A stretch of 64,000 bases of DNA from Rhodosorus marinus (GCA_029953675.1 JAMWBK010000004.1:1736001-1800000), one strand, 5' to 3'; shown: positions 21,991-34,404, numbered from the stretch's first letter. Translations and numbers: made by a program. Notes: generated from the sequence alone by a model not told the origin.

Positions 21991-24675
21991 TCACGAGAAC
22001 TGGCGCGTTAGCCAATTCCTAACATCCATTGTGCTATTTGTACGCCAAGCTGCATCAGCAGTAATGCCCTCAACGCTGTTTGCTATTGACGTAGCAAAAC
22101 CACTCTGGTCCTTGCCTTGGAAGAACGCTTGGACCTCCGCAGCCTTCCCGTCCTCTGAAAACTTCGTTGCCGCATTCACAATCCTTGGAAGGACGTGACT
22201 TCCGCCGCAGAATCGCGCTTTAATTTCCTCCCATCTGTCGAAGAGAACGGACAAAGCGTATGGCCAGTCAGAACATCAAAAAGTCAGAAGTCTTCTACGC
22301 AAGTACAGAGCAGTTCCTCACCGATTTTGAAGCCAGGACCAAACTAGGTCTTTGGCCTGCTCATCAGCGCTTGGCACAGAACCGATGGCATGAAAAGCGT
22401 CTTGTGCACGTACTTCTCGCAAAGCAAAATCAAGAGTACGCATTCTAAGCTTTTCCGTTCCCGAAGCCATGCCCAGCACGGATAGGCAAGTTACTCGCAA
22501 TTCGTTGAGCACAGCGTCATTGTACAGTTTAAGAATATCCTCATAACCCTGCTCCCCCAAATCCGACACGTGATGAGCGAAAGTGGGTGCAACAAGCTCT
22601 GGGGATACTGACTCAGGATCCTTCACAAACTGTTCGTACAGTTCAGATGCTTGCACCTTGGTGCTATCATCGTCCGCTGCTAGTAGCAATGACATAACGA
22701 TTCTGCGCAACGGCGGGAGCTCCAGCTCCAGCTCGGAACCTTGATCTCCGCTCACAAGGTCACTCAACATGGATACCACTTTCTTCGCTAAACTTCTCCA
22801 ATGTTCAAGACCTTCTGGGTATGAATCGCAGAAAACCCTTTTGACGTCGTACAGAACGGATACCACGCCTTCCCAAACTGCGAACTCGTTTTCTCCTCGC
22901 AACGAGAGCAACAAATCCAAGGCAACCGTCGTCGACAATGCACCCTTACGAGCCAGTGCAAAGGCGTCGGACAATAGTCCCGCTCTGGCACTCGCCGGAA
23001 TCGCTTCTGAAGAATCGTAGTCCATTGAGCCGAGTTTCAGGATGATAGCGTTCCAAACCCGAGGGGGGTAGTTCACCCTGTAAAAGCCCGCCCTAGTAGA
23101 GTTAAGGAGGAACCATTGCTCCTTAGACACATCGAAGGGGAGACGAGTACTCGCCTCCTTGAGAATGAATCGATGGGCTGTATCCGGCTCCGAGGCTGTC
23201 GAGTACGTGAGAGGGACCATCCAAAGCTTTGATGATTCTGCCCGAGTGGTTTCAGTTGTTGCGGCCACCGTAAAACGGGACTGAACGACTGATGGGTGCC
23301 CAGATGACGACTCCGTCACCTCGATCAGGGGGTACCCTTCGAGCTTTGTCCAGCTGCTCATCATGGATTCCATGGGCAAGTTTGTTTGCTCCGCGACTGC
23401 GTTCCAAAGGTCGACTGTTGTCGCCGCCCCGTACTGATGCCTCTCGAGGTACGTTTTTAGTGCGGCCCGGAACTCGTCTACGGTAACAAAATCTGCGAGC
23501 ATGCGAATCAGCGAAGCCGCCTTGAGGTACGAGATCGCGTCGAAGGCTTCGTTGATCTGACCGGGATCCTCAACTGGGACTTCAATAGAGTGAGTAGACA
23601 AGAGCGAATCCAGTCGAAGTGCTGAAAGGTAACTCGAGCATGTGAATTTCAGTGGCTCCTTCCACTCTTTGTATATATCATGGATTGCAACCATGGATGC
23701 CCAGGTTGCAAAACCCTCCTTAAGCCAGAGATGTTCCCACCATGACACCGTGACCAGGTTACCAAACCACATGTGGGCAATTTCGTGGCAGATTGTCTCT
23801 CCAGCACGTTGCCGCACGATGATGGAGCTCAGTTTATCGTCGCTGAGAATGGCTGTTTCTCGGAAAAGGATACACCCCCAGTTCTCCATAGCTCCTATTG
23901 GAAAGTCCGGAATCGCAACCATGGACATCTTGGGAAGGGGGTACTCAACTCGGAAAAACTCCTCGAAGAAGTCCAGGCAGTTGGTTCCCGTTTCCAACGC
24001 GAACCTACCCAATTCCTGCTCTCCAGGTTTGGTGATTACCTCAACAGTGACTCCCCTTTTCGACGTAGTCACGGATCGTTCCAGATCTCCCACGACAAAG
24101 GCGACGAGGTAGGTAGGCATGGACGGAGTCTCCTGGAACTTTGTTAGTCGTCGGTCATCGGAGGCTTGTTCGACTTCCACTGGCATGTTGGAGACGCACT
24201 GTCGGTTCAATTCAATCCCCATAGTGATTGAGAACTTGGCCCTGAAAGAGGGTTCGTCGAAGCAAGGGAAAGCTCGCCTCGCGTCAGTGGGTTCAAAGTG
24301 CGTTGTTGCCATGTATCCACCGTTCTTGTACGAGGAGCGGTAGAATCCCTCCATTTTCTCCCGCAGATGGCCCTTGAACGAGATGTCCAAGTCAAACATG
24401 CCACTCGGGATTTCATCTTCGAACTGTAATTCGACCATCTGTGACTTTTCCAGCACTTTGCACGACTTCATTTCCTGGGTGACATCACCCCAGCTCGCCG
24501 AGCCCTCACCGATCTCCAAGCCAACTGCATGGAGACGGACAGTCTTCGACGGCTCAGCCTGTTTAATTGAGATTCGAACCTGGCCATCATATCGAAAGCT
24601 CTCCAAGTACACATCCAGTCGAAGCTCATAGCGCTCCGGTCTAGAGATACCGCTGAGTCTCAGAGTATCTGCCAT
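21991..24675 (-). CDS. NPEPPS: M1 zinc aminopeptidase, puromycin-sensitive (APM1/NPEPPS) type
   Basis: Removes N-terminal residues from peptides, probably in the cytosol since no signal or transit peptide is visible. Exons are 24675-22322 and 22234-21991 (intron 87 nt, GT-AG). They sum to 2598 nt, giving 865 residues. Residues 261-265 are the exopeptidase motif GAMEN. HEIAH at 297-301, with the distal Glu in 'WLKEGFATW' (~320), forms the zinc site. The helical ERAP1-like C-terminal domain completes across the intron ('SWLQNRWEEIKARF'). Without the short last exon the protein would end at a false stop after 785 codons. The last codons are duplicated at 18412-18453. Confidence 0.95.
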
Positions 24676-24982
24676 CCGTGCTCAACTCCTATAGAAAAAA
24701 AAAACCGCAAAAGGACTAAATGGCAGCCTCCGAAATACGCAAACGGATCGATACGAGCTGGAATCATTGAGACCGAACACAGTTCTTGACAATGACTCCG
24801 GCAGGCCACGCCACGTTCCAATCGACTCCATAAGAACGCGAATCTCATTCAGCTACAGTACAATTGTATCCATTCGTACACAGTGTAGGTGGCCGTAGTA
24901 TCGGTTGTGGGAGATGGACGCGCTTTTCTGCCGTCTTTGTAAGGAATCGTTTCGAGCTGAGCGGCGTTGACGGCCCACGCCG

Positions 24983-25675
24983 TTGTTTGCCTTTGCTTCA
25001 ATCAGGATGCATCTTCGAGTGTTCCTACTTTGTATTTGGTAGTCCTCTTCTGTGCTGGAAATGCCTGTTTGTTTTGGTTCTTTAGAAGATCACCCTAGCT
25101 GAGCTCTAATCTGTGCATTACTTTTAGGCACCCTTCATCTCTGTACATTGGCCGCGCGCATCAATCAGCAGCGCAATCAAAGTTGCGCAAAGCCTTTCTT
25201 CCACTAAAGACGTTCCATCCTTATTGAAACTTCCGTCATCATCGTAAACCGAATTGATTGCTGAGGCACGCGCATCCTCAAGCGTAGAGATTCTCAATAG
25301 ACCACAACCGATAGCTCTTGACGCCCGCGCTTTGGTTTGCCTTCGCTTCAATCAGGATGCATCGGCGAGTTGTATTTGGTGATCCTCTTCTGTGCTGGAA
25401 ATGTCTGTTTGTTTTGGTCTTGGGAAGATCACCCTAGCTGAGCTCTAATCAGTGCATTACTTATAGGCACCCTTCATCTCTGTACATTGGCAGCGCGCAT
25501 CAATCAGCAGCGAAAAAAAATCGAAGTTGCGCAAAGCCTGTCTTGCGCGAAGGCCAAGAATACCAGGGAACGTCCGCAAAGGATATCCCACCCTTATTGA
25601 AACTTCCGACAGCATCCTAAACTGACTTGATTGCTGAGGTACGCACATCCTCAGGCGTAGAGATTCTCAATGGAC
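24983..25675. repeat. Two-copy tandem duplication, unit ~345 bp
   Basis: Copy 1 is about 24983-25305 and copy 2 about 25332-25675. They share 'GCTTCAATCAGGATGCATC', 'AGATCACCCTAGCTGAGCTC', 'CACCCTTCATCTCTGTACAT' and the ending 'AGAGATTCTCAAT'. Copy 2 has a ~40-bp insertion. On the minus strand copy 1 is open and ends '...IDARGQCTEMKGA' before a stop; copy 2 is broken. It may be a duplicated gene remnant. Confidence 0.8.
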
Positions 25676-26861
25676 ACACCCGACACTTTTTCGGTTCCCA
25701 TCCTTCCGCCGAATTGACAACCTTCTACACGTGCGCCCAATCAGCTCATCAACAGTAGCGCTCAAAAACTCATGTTCAATTGCCGCACAAAGAACAAGCC
25801 CTTTTATTTCCAAACTTTACGATATTGCTCCTCAAATAGATAAATAATTTATCCCCCTATCTCGAGTACAGATATTTTATTTCCATTATACTATAATACC
25901 ATCGTATCCAAATATTGTTTTCATAATATTCTGGGCTCAGACTCGCATATTTAAGTATTTTTCAATCATTTAATTGAAATATAAATTATTTCTCGCTTTA
26001 TAAGTATCCGCCGTTCCACGTCCAAAACTGCTTTTCTCAGATACAAAATTCAAATCGCACACCAACACCACAACCCCCCCCTCCCCTGCCCCCCGGCGCC
26101 GTAACCGCAGACTAATGTAACCCCAGATTAACTTTTTTTTAGTTAATACATAAATATCTTGACATGGAAAGCGGCTATCATGCCCCTTACTAAAAACTTT
26201 GTTTAGCGAGACCAATCTAACATTGGCGTCTGCTAGATCGGCCAAGATTTCTTTTTTCGTGGATTATTTCATCCCTTGCTAATAGGACCGGTTAAAACGT
26301 AACTATAATATTATATATTTCAGCCCAGCACTCTCCTCAACCCCCAGGGATGTGTGCCAGAGAAAAAGTCCCCTATTTGCCCATCTCCGATAGATCGTAA
26401 TGTTTTAACACCAAAAAAAAAAATCTCGGCCCCGTGTCGGCTAACAAAATTGCTTTCTTAATAGAAAACGGGCTATCTCCTTTTTATTTCCAAATATCTA
26501 ATCCTTAAATATGTATATGTAATACTTTCAGAGTGTGTACTGTTTTTATCCAAATAACAAAATTTGTTAACAATTTATTGAAAAAACAGTCATTCTATTT
26601 TTATGAAATAAACATGCTCCGCACACGTTTCGTACTCCCCCTCCTATTGTGCACGGTAGATTCTACATATTTGTATTTTGTAAATTATGTTGGTTGGTAA
26701 CGGGTCTGCTCGTTTCGAAATAAGGGGTGCTCCAAACCTTCTTGTTGTATGAATTATGGTTTATTTGTGGCTGGCCGTGGGCCTTTGGTGGTTGTCGTTT
26801 CACGACTCCCAAAAATTAGTGTTCCTTTGTAAAAGCACGTAAATGTAATTAGCTATGTATT

Positions 26862-27225
26862 ACAATATAAATCTCTATATTTGAATTTATTTTCATTATT
26901 TGTTGATCGTTTCGGGTCGCGGCCAGTTTGGCCATTATTACTGTTTCACCTAAATCTCAACACTCGAATTTATTTTCATTATACATACATTGATTACATA
27001 TATATATATATGTGTTGGGGTCGTGGCCATTATTACTGTTTCATATAAATCTCAACGTTCGAATTTGTTTTCATTATATATATGTTCATACGGTTATGGG
27101 GCCAGGGGGGCCATTTGGCCACTATTACTGTTTCATATAAATCTCAACATTCTAAGTTTGTTTTCCTTACATATGTTGATGGTTTTCTCTTTTACAAGGG
27201 GCCAAGTTGGCCACTATTACTTTAG
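26862..27225. repeat. AT-rich tandem repeat, period ~92-95 bp
   Basis: The block GGCCA(T/C)TATTACTGTTTCA recurs at about 26930, 27025, 27117 and 27209 (spacing 95, 92, 92), each followed by ATAAATCTCAACRTTCGAATTT and TTTTCATTATA. A partial unit precedes at 26862. Confidence 0.85.
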
Positions 27226-27889
27226 TTTTTGGGGGGTTTTGAGAGGGTTTGGAGATATATAAATTGCAGTTAGGGTTCCTTGTATTTGAGGTGTGGGAGG
27301 GATTGTGCTAGATGGAGGAGGGTTGGGGGTGGGAGGGAGGAGGGGGTGTTTGTAGGGTTGGTTCGGGAGAGTGATTGTTATTGTGTGTGGCGGAGTGGTG
27401 GATGCTCGTCGCCTGTGGTCTTGATAGACTTTTTAATGAGTTTTTTCCTCAGCAGGGATTGTTGGGGTGGCTTTGAGGTGCGCGAATGGTATCTGTAGGA
27501 GAGGAGGGGATGGGGGGTGAATTTTTTTGGTGAGCTGGATTAAGGTGGGAGGGGAGTTTGGGCGGGTGACCTTCTGGCTTTGTTGATCAATAGGTGCCTA
27601 ACTTGAACCATTTTCGGAAATCCTGGAAAGCTGTGTGTTATTTGACCTGGGAAAGGCAGAACCACCGAGGAGCCGGTGGTGAGGTTTGTGGGGAAGGCAG
27701 CTTGTGGAAGGGGGGGGCAACCCCCAAGGACATGCTGGAGTAATCCCGGCGTTTCATTAGGATATCAGAGTGCTGTTGTTAGCTGGACAGTTTCGTTGGG
27801 ACTACGTTCTTAGCAGAAGCTGGTCGAGAGAGTTCCGAAGCCCAGCTTGGCCTTTCTTCTTCTATCGTTTTTGTTGCGACTTATTGAAT

Positions 27890-30800
27890 ATGAAGGGCGT
27901 GATATCAACAACAAACTGGTCCAGTCGAAGGGATGGAACCAGGGTTATCTCCTTGGATCCCCTCCTGGAACCATATGTGGAGGCTTTGAAGTATAGATTC
28001 GGCAGATACTGGGAGCTGAAGCAGTCGCTTGACATATTGGAGAAGGGAGTAGGCGAGTTCTCCAAGGGAATGAAGTTTTTCGGCTTCAACATTGTGGCTG
28101 ATGGGATTCTTTATCGGGAGGTAGCCAGACGCCTTTTCGTTTCTAATTAGCGCATATAACAGGAGATTTGTATCTGAAAAGCCTTAACGGATTTTGGTTT
28201 TGCATTATAGTGGGCCCCAGGCGCAGATGCTGTGTACATTTGCGGGGACTTTAACAACTGGGATAAGAGCCAGCATAAACTGAAGAAGGAGGATTACGGC
28301 TACTGGTCCATTCTGCTTCCTCGAAAAAAGGACGGCTCACAAATGATTTCGCACAAGAGCAGAGTGAAAACCATTGTAATGACCCCTGGAGGAATGATGC
28401 TTCACCGGAATCCTGCTGCGTAAGTTTCGTATCCCGCGGGGCTATCGAATACCCACACACCCACTAACATGATATCCTCCTACGAACTCGTTCAACAGGT
28501 CAACGTATCTCCTTCAAGATAACTCAACAAAGCTGTTCGATACGGTTTTCTGGAATCCTCCCGAGAGGGAGCGTCACGTGTGGAAGCACCGAGAAACATG
28601 GCTGAAGCGGCCAGACAGCCTTAGAATCTACGAGTGCCATGTGGGAATGGCTACCAAGGAAGCCAAAGTATGTCATGAAGCATCACATCCCCCTTTCCGT
28701 AGAAGTGCTGGCATCAGGCTCAAACATCTGATGTACCTTGGTTATTGTTGTTTTAATGTATCTGTTCAGGTCGGAAGTTACAGGGAATTCAGCAGAGACA
28801 TTCTCCCTCGGTAAGCTGCGCACCGAGTGTTCTGACCGTCTGTTTCGACTCTCTAAAAAGCGATCGCTTGCCTTCATAGAATCAAACGGCTTGGCTATAC
28901 TGCAATCCAGGTCATGGCCGTTGCGGAGCATGCATACTATGGGTCTTTCGGGTACCATGTTACGAACCCCTTCGCCGTGAGCTCGCGATGTGGAACTCCA
29001 GAGGACTTCAAGGAGCTCGTGGATACTGCGCATTCGCTGGGGCTGCTTGTTCTGATGGATCTGGTGCATTCACACATCTCTTCAAACTCGATGGATGGAA
29101 TCAACCACTTCGATGGAACCGATGGGCAGTACTTTCATGAGGGAGAGCAAGGGATGCATCGCGAGTGGGACAGCAGATTATTTAACTACGGTCATTGGGA
29201 GGTGCTGAGATACCTCACTAGCAACGTTCGTTGGTGGATGGAGGAGTATCACATCGACGGGTTCCGGTTTGACGGAGTTTCTTCGATGTTGTACAAACAC
29301 CATGGCTTTGGAGTGGAGTTCACTGGGGACTATGCCGAATATTTCGGTTTTCATGTGGATATCGACGCTTGTATTTATTTGATGCTTGCAAATGAGCTCA
29401 TTCATGATATAAATCGTTCCGCGCTGACGATAGCGGAGGAAGTAAGTGGGGCGCCAACTGTCTGCCAACCAGTTCCAGATGGCGGACTTGGGTTTGATAT
29501 GCGGCTGGGGATGGGTATTCCCTCCATGTGGATCAAGTTCTTAAAGGGGGACCACAAAGACGAAGAGTGGTCAATGGATGAGATTTTACATGAGCTCACC
29601 AATCGAAGAGGTGATGAAAGAGTAGTTTCTTACGCGGAAAGTCATGACCAGGCCATCGTTGGTGACAAGACGTTAGCTCACTGGATGATGGGTGAAGAAC
29701 TCTATCACTGCATGGGAAAGAACGTAACTCCAAATCTTAATATGGAACGCGGGCTCGCCCTGCATAAGATGATAAGGCTGATTACATATGCTTTGGGTGG
29801 CGACGCGTACCTGAATTTCATGGGCAACGAGTTCGGCCATCCAGAGTGGATAGACTTTCCTCGCGAAGGGAACGGGTTCAGTCATGAAAGAGCCAGAAGG
29901 AGATGGGATCTTGCCGACGACGAGCATCTCCGGTTTCACCAACTTGAGGACTGGGACGTGGAAATGCACAAATGTGAAAGTAAATACCGTTTCTGTCGAC
30001 AGGGCTCCTCTCTGCAAGCCGTACACGTCAGCAATCAGGACAAAGTGATCGTGTTCGAACGCGGAGATAGACTCCTGTTCGTATTCAACTTCCATCCTTC
30101 GGCTTCGTACACGGACTATCGAGTCGGTGCCACGTTTCCGGGAACGTATGAAGTTGTTCTCGACTCTGATGCCAGCAACGTAGCTGGACTTGGTAGAGTT
30201 CACTGGCATGTGAAGCATCCGACGACGAATATTGGCGCTACGGTAAGCGAGAAGCCCCGGTACTTGGGGAAGAATATTAACGTGCTTGCTTGCTGTGCTA
30301 ACAACTGTCTTATGTATGTGTAACAGGGCCGGCCTTACTCAGTTTTGCTCTACCTTCCAGCCAGGACTTGTCAAGTCTACCACCTCGAGACGCCGGCCTC
30401 GGGCTTTAAGCTTGACCCCAAACCCACGAACACGACGTCTGAGATGAAGAAACCAGTTACAAGTGTCACCCCGACATCTGCTGCTACCAGGCATACTCCA
30501 AATGAGAATGTTACGCGAACTGCGAAAAATGCCAAGGTTCACTACCACGTAATTGGTGGTCCACTGCCTCCAGCCCCGACCGTGGACGGCCAAGCACCAA
30601 GTCTCGATAGCACCTCTGGGAACGTACCTGCCAGATCGCAAACCAACGGTGCCATGAAGGCACGAACGGAAACGCCAAACGCGGTGCAACGGGATATGGA
30701 TTCTTCAAAGAACGTGGTTTCATTGAAGGATGTGAAACCATCAAAGGGCGTGCAATTGTCAAAGGATTTAGATTCTTCTGAAGGAGCCGCGAAGTCAATG

Positions 30801-31655
30801 AGCGAGGCTGCGGCAAAGGTGGCGAGTCAAACATCACGTACAGACAGCGCCTCCTCTGGAAATGTGGCTGTCAAATCGTCTCTCGGTAGTCTCTTGCCTG
30901 TGGATAACTCTAACTCTAGAGTCGCAGGAGAGGGCTTGAGCCAACCATCAGATAGCACTGTGGCGGCCATGAAATCGTCTCCGGGTACTACCGAGAAAGC
31001 CCACAGAGACGTCTCTAAGGCAACTGAGAAGGATGTGGCCACTTCCACAACTGGATCGTTCGCCAAGGAGTTGTCTCGCACGGCCGAGGCTTTAAGGAAC
31101 GTCAAGGTTAAGTCGTCTCCTGCTGATACTGCGAAAGTACCGGTGGATACTACCAAGCCAGGGGAACAAGACCTTCACTCATTGAACAGAGGAAAGACGC
31201 CAGCGGTGGAGCACGATTCGACCGTGTCATCCGGAACAGTGTTGGCCAGCCAAGCGTTACAGGAAAAGGGCACCACAGGGGGCGTAGCGGTTAACTCGCG
31301 CCCGGTCGTTGACGTGGAAGAGCACCTGACTAAGTCCAAATCACCCGGTAAAGACACGGATTTATCTCGGAGTATCGCAAAGTCAGCACCGGAACAACTC
31401 CCAAGCAAGACAATCGCGAGCACGACCAGTGAGAAAGTCGACCATCGTGCGGCGGATAAACAGAAACCTTCAACCGTAAAAGGACGCGGCGGGGAAGTTC
31501 CGGCGCCCAGAGATCAACCGCACGGCGTCTCTGACGAAGCCGCTGTCGAGTCGAACTCGAGCCAGAAAGATGATGTTTACGAGGAGCTTAATCGACTTGT
31601 GGATGAGGCAATCAGTACCCCGGAGAAGCGCCAAGTGGCAAGTAAGAAAAAGTAA
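27890..31655 (+). CDS. GBE1: 1,4-alpha-glucan branching enzyme with a ~420-residue C-terminal extension
   Basis: Makes alpha-1,6 branches in glycogen or starch. Exons are 27890-28120, 28211-28419, 28499-28667, 28770-28810, 28880-30242 and 30327-31655. They sum to 3342 nt, giving 1113 residues. The N-terminal part and CBM48 ('[19 protein letters not shown]') lead to '[20 protein letters not shown]'. The GH13 barrel has '[11 protein letters not shown]' (nucleophile Asp), 'IAEEVSGAP' (acid/base Glu) and '[14 protein letters not shown]'. The family domain ends ~residue 693 at '[15 protein letters not shown]'. The rest is one open reading frame rich in S, T, K, A and P, predicted disordered, ending in a short charged helix-like part ('[15 protein letters not shown]') and KKK. 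There is no transit peptide: the ATG opens directly on the domain, so the enzyme is probably cytosolic. The last 1329 nt share one exon with the end of the catalytic fold, so the tail is not an annotation join across genes. Confidence 0.92.
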
Positions 31656-32248
31656 GCGGTGGGTCCTCTTATAATCGGTCTTTAATCCCAGCACTAACCT
31701 CCTTAATAAAACAAAAACACAAAAAAAAAACTCCTAACCTGCAAAATCCTTCCTTTTTCCAAGGGTTGTGGAGAGCCGCAGTTCACCATCGAAAGGCAGG
31801 ACCAATCGCAGAGGTTTGGAAATGCTGACTAACTTGATTCTAGCGGCTCAAGACTTTTAGAGCTTGTTATCCACAACGCGCAACCAAGGGCCCCCACCAC
31901 GGGCCCAAAACGCCATCAGACGAAGAGGTATAGACGACTGCCATGCCACCTCAGGATGATGTCCACGAGGCAGTCCCTCTTTTACGCCTCTTCTTTGTAC
32001 AACAGCCCTTCCTGCCTCCTCAAAATGGCAGAATCTGGGCGTCCCCTACGCCCGCGAGCTCTCTATAAATAATGTGCAAAGCCAGTCTCGCATATGCTTA
32101 AAAATCTCTGCTGGATCGGGGCCCTTTTTCCTCATTTTCCATCAATGCTCTTGCAAAGTACCTGCCTCCCCAAAGCTCCTCGTAGCCCAGCTGTCCGTCC
32201 ATCCGCTCTTTCACCTATGGCCTTTCCAGCCTTTCCATTTGCGTCACT
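31656..32248. other. Intergenic between convergent genes
   Basis: Holds the 3' flanks of the branching enzyme and CDC23. An A-rich stretch lies near 31707-31730. Nothing else seen. Confidence 0.6.
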
Positions 32249-33941
32249 CTATTCCCCAGCTTGTTGAGATCTCTTGGCAACTATCTTGTTCAGTAAAACG
32301 TTGGCCCTGAACACTCGCTGCTCATCTGACGGCTGCAAGTCCAGGATTGCCTCACAGTGAGATAAGGACTGGTCGTAATCTTCTCTTGAAAAGTAGTACT
32401 CGGCAAGGTAGATATGAGCCTCACTCGATTGCCCAAGTCCAGCTTCCTGCTCAGACCTCGAAATCAGCTCCTTGTACCTCTCCGCAGCCAACTCCGGCTT
32501 TCCAACCCTTTCGTAGAGAACCGCCAATCTCAACAGAACATACCCTGCCGGGTCTACCCATAGCCACATGACGAAAAACTTCAGAACTCTTACGCATTGA
32601 AGGTCAGGTTAAGAGAGCGGAAAAGAAGTTACCTAGAAAGTGATCGCAAGAAGCAGCACGTTCGTAACATGCTATAGCCCTGTCGTCTCGTTTGAGCTCC
32701 TGATAGCAGTTGCCTAGTGCGAACCACATTCTTGAATCCGAAGGTCTTAACGCTGCCGCTTTTCGGAAATAGTAGAGCGTATACAACGGCATGCACAGGA
32801 GTTCGTAGGTTTGGCCCAGACCGTACCAGGCCCTATAGTCGCGAGGATTGATGTCTACGGCGTTCCTGTAGGCTTCGACGGCCGCTGAGGTGTTCTTCAT
32901 TTCGACGTATTCGTGGCCCATGAGAGTCCAGGCGGAGAGGTAGGATCGATTCAACTTCAGCGCCCTCATAAAGTAGTTGACCGCCTTCTCGTGCTCGTTA
33001 CGGAGCGAGAGGTAGTTGCCGATAACGCAGCAGGTTTCGGGGCGATACTTGTCGATCTTGACGCAGTTGTGAGCTAGCGAGCTGAGCTCTGCTCGAAGCT
33101 CTTTCACGTAGAGGATGTCCGAGAAGGTGTCGATTCCTTCCAATCGATACGGATCGTCCTCTACGATCTGTTCAAAGATCGCCTGGGACTCGTCGAACTC
33201 TCGCGCATTGTAGAGCGCCAGGGCCTGTTGGTTTCGAATGTACACGGATTTCGGGAAGACCTGCTCAAGTTTTGAGTAGCGATGTTCGCTTTCGTTTCGC
33301 TGCTGAAACTCCACGGCGACGTGAGCAAGGAAAAACTCCTTCATCCAGTGATCCGGTAGCCTCGTATGGTCTATTTCCCCACTTTTCTCCATCATCGCAA
33401 CAATCTCCGTCCACGCACCCCAATGAAAGGGAAACTTGTTGACAGATTCGCATAGTGCATCGATCGCTGCTTTCTTCAGGTTCAGCGCCTTGAGGACGAT
33501 TCCCAGCAAGTAGTGACCAAACGCATCGAGCTCTCCGGCATCCCTGCAGCTCGTGAGCTCCTTCCGGAGCATCGTCAGCTCCGAATTTACCTGGCTCGAC
33601 TCATTCTGCAAAGTAGCTTCTTCCTTCTGCTTCTCACCAGCAAGATAGATCGCATACCACCTCAGAAACCTCTCCTTCGGAAGTCGACCCCCACTCAAGT
33701 ACCGTGCCGCCCGTCGATACTCTCGAGATTCCACATAAAGCCTTGCAAGACGGTACTGATCGCTCTCCTGCTCACCGTCTACCTCCAACCCACCATTCTC
33801 TCCGTTCGCATCCGCAGAGGCATTACCATCCTCACCGCAAGACACCAACAGTTCCGCACACCACCTCGCAGAATTCGTTAAGCAACGAGCTGAAAGCGCA
33901 GAAACCGCCCATCGTAGTTCACTCCTTCTTGACATCGACAT
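32249..33941 (-). CDS. CDC23: Anaphase-promoting complex subunit 8 (CDC23)
   Basis: TPR scaffold subunit of the APC/C ubiquitin ligase, nuclear, needed for anaphase. Exons are 33941-32633 and 32544-32249 (intron 88 nt, GT-AG). They sum to 1605 nt, giving 534 residues. The family N-terminus ('SELRWAVSALSARCLTNSAR') is followed by TPR repeats. Typical blocks are 'YRPETCCVIGNYLSLRNEHE', 'AWTLMGHEYVEMKNT', 'AWYGLGQTYELL' and 'YYFRKAAALRPSDSRMW'. The join gives 'SCDHFLGYVLLRLAVLYERV', matching the expected continuation of a TPR helix. The start at 33941 is the first ATG of the frame. Confidence 0.95.
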
Positions 33942-34071
33942 CTAGTCCAACACCGCCACCTGAATAGTTTACTCAACGAAGTTCGAGCATTCAGAGGGTC
34001 AGCTCGATCCCCTTAATCCAACTCTTCTTCACCAGACTCCACTCAATCAGAAGTTCGTATTCGACAGCTTA

Positions 34072-34225
34072 AGCCCAATCTCTCTGACTAAAAGTCTTTC
34101 TCCTACGATCCTCTCAAACACCACTCCAGAACAAGGTCGACCTAGACGGATAAGGCCCAATCGTCAAGCACAGTAAGACTTTCTCCTACGATCTTCTCAA
34201 GCACACCACTCCAGACGAAGGCTAG
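34072..34225. repeat. Degenerate ~83-bp tandem repeat
   Basis: Two clear units, starting at about 34072 and 34154, share CCCAATC followed by GACTTTCTCCTACGATC and a CACCACTCCAGA block. Weaker similarity extends on both sides (34000-34340). Confidence 0.6.
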
Positions 34226-34404
34226 AAGCGTCTTGTCTTCTGTGACAATCAAATCCCAATCTTCAGCCACGTCTTCTCACAGATGATTGTCTCAACAAAC
34301 AGCGATCAAGCCCCAATCGCTTACCAAAGTCCTTCTCAAACTCTACTTCAAGAGACAATTTGCGTAAACCTCTCTCCCGGGCCCCTTGTTGACAGCATGG
34401 CATA

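Larger units (their letters stand above)
18474..22020 (+). repeat. Tandem duplication, copy B (K+ channel B unit)
   Basis: Starts inside the unassigned ORF and has the same order as copy A. It lacks the ~530-bp segment upstream of channel A but has ~115 bp of its own G-rich sequence near 20336-20450. It runs into the last exon of the intact aminopeptidase, where homology with copy A stops at about 22020. Confidence 0.85.
24676..27889. other. Long intergenic region between divergent genes
   Basis: Contains a ~345-bp tandem duplication (24983-25675), very AT-rich DNA at 25780-26900, an AT-rich ~93-bp tandem repeat (26862-27225) and a strongly G-rich stretch at 27225-27560. No gene recognised. 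It serves as the divergent upstream region of the aminopeptidase (minus) and the branching enzyme (plus). Confidence 0.6.
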
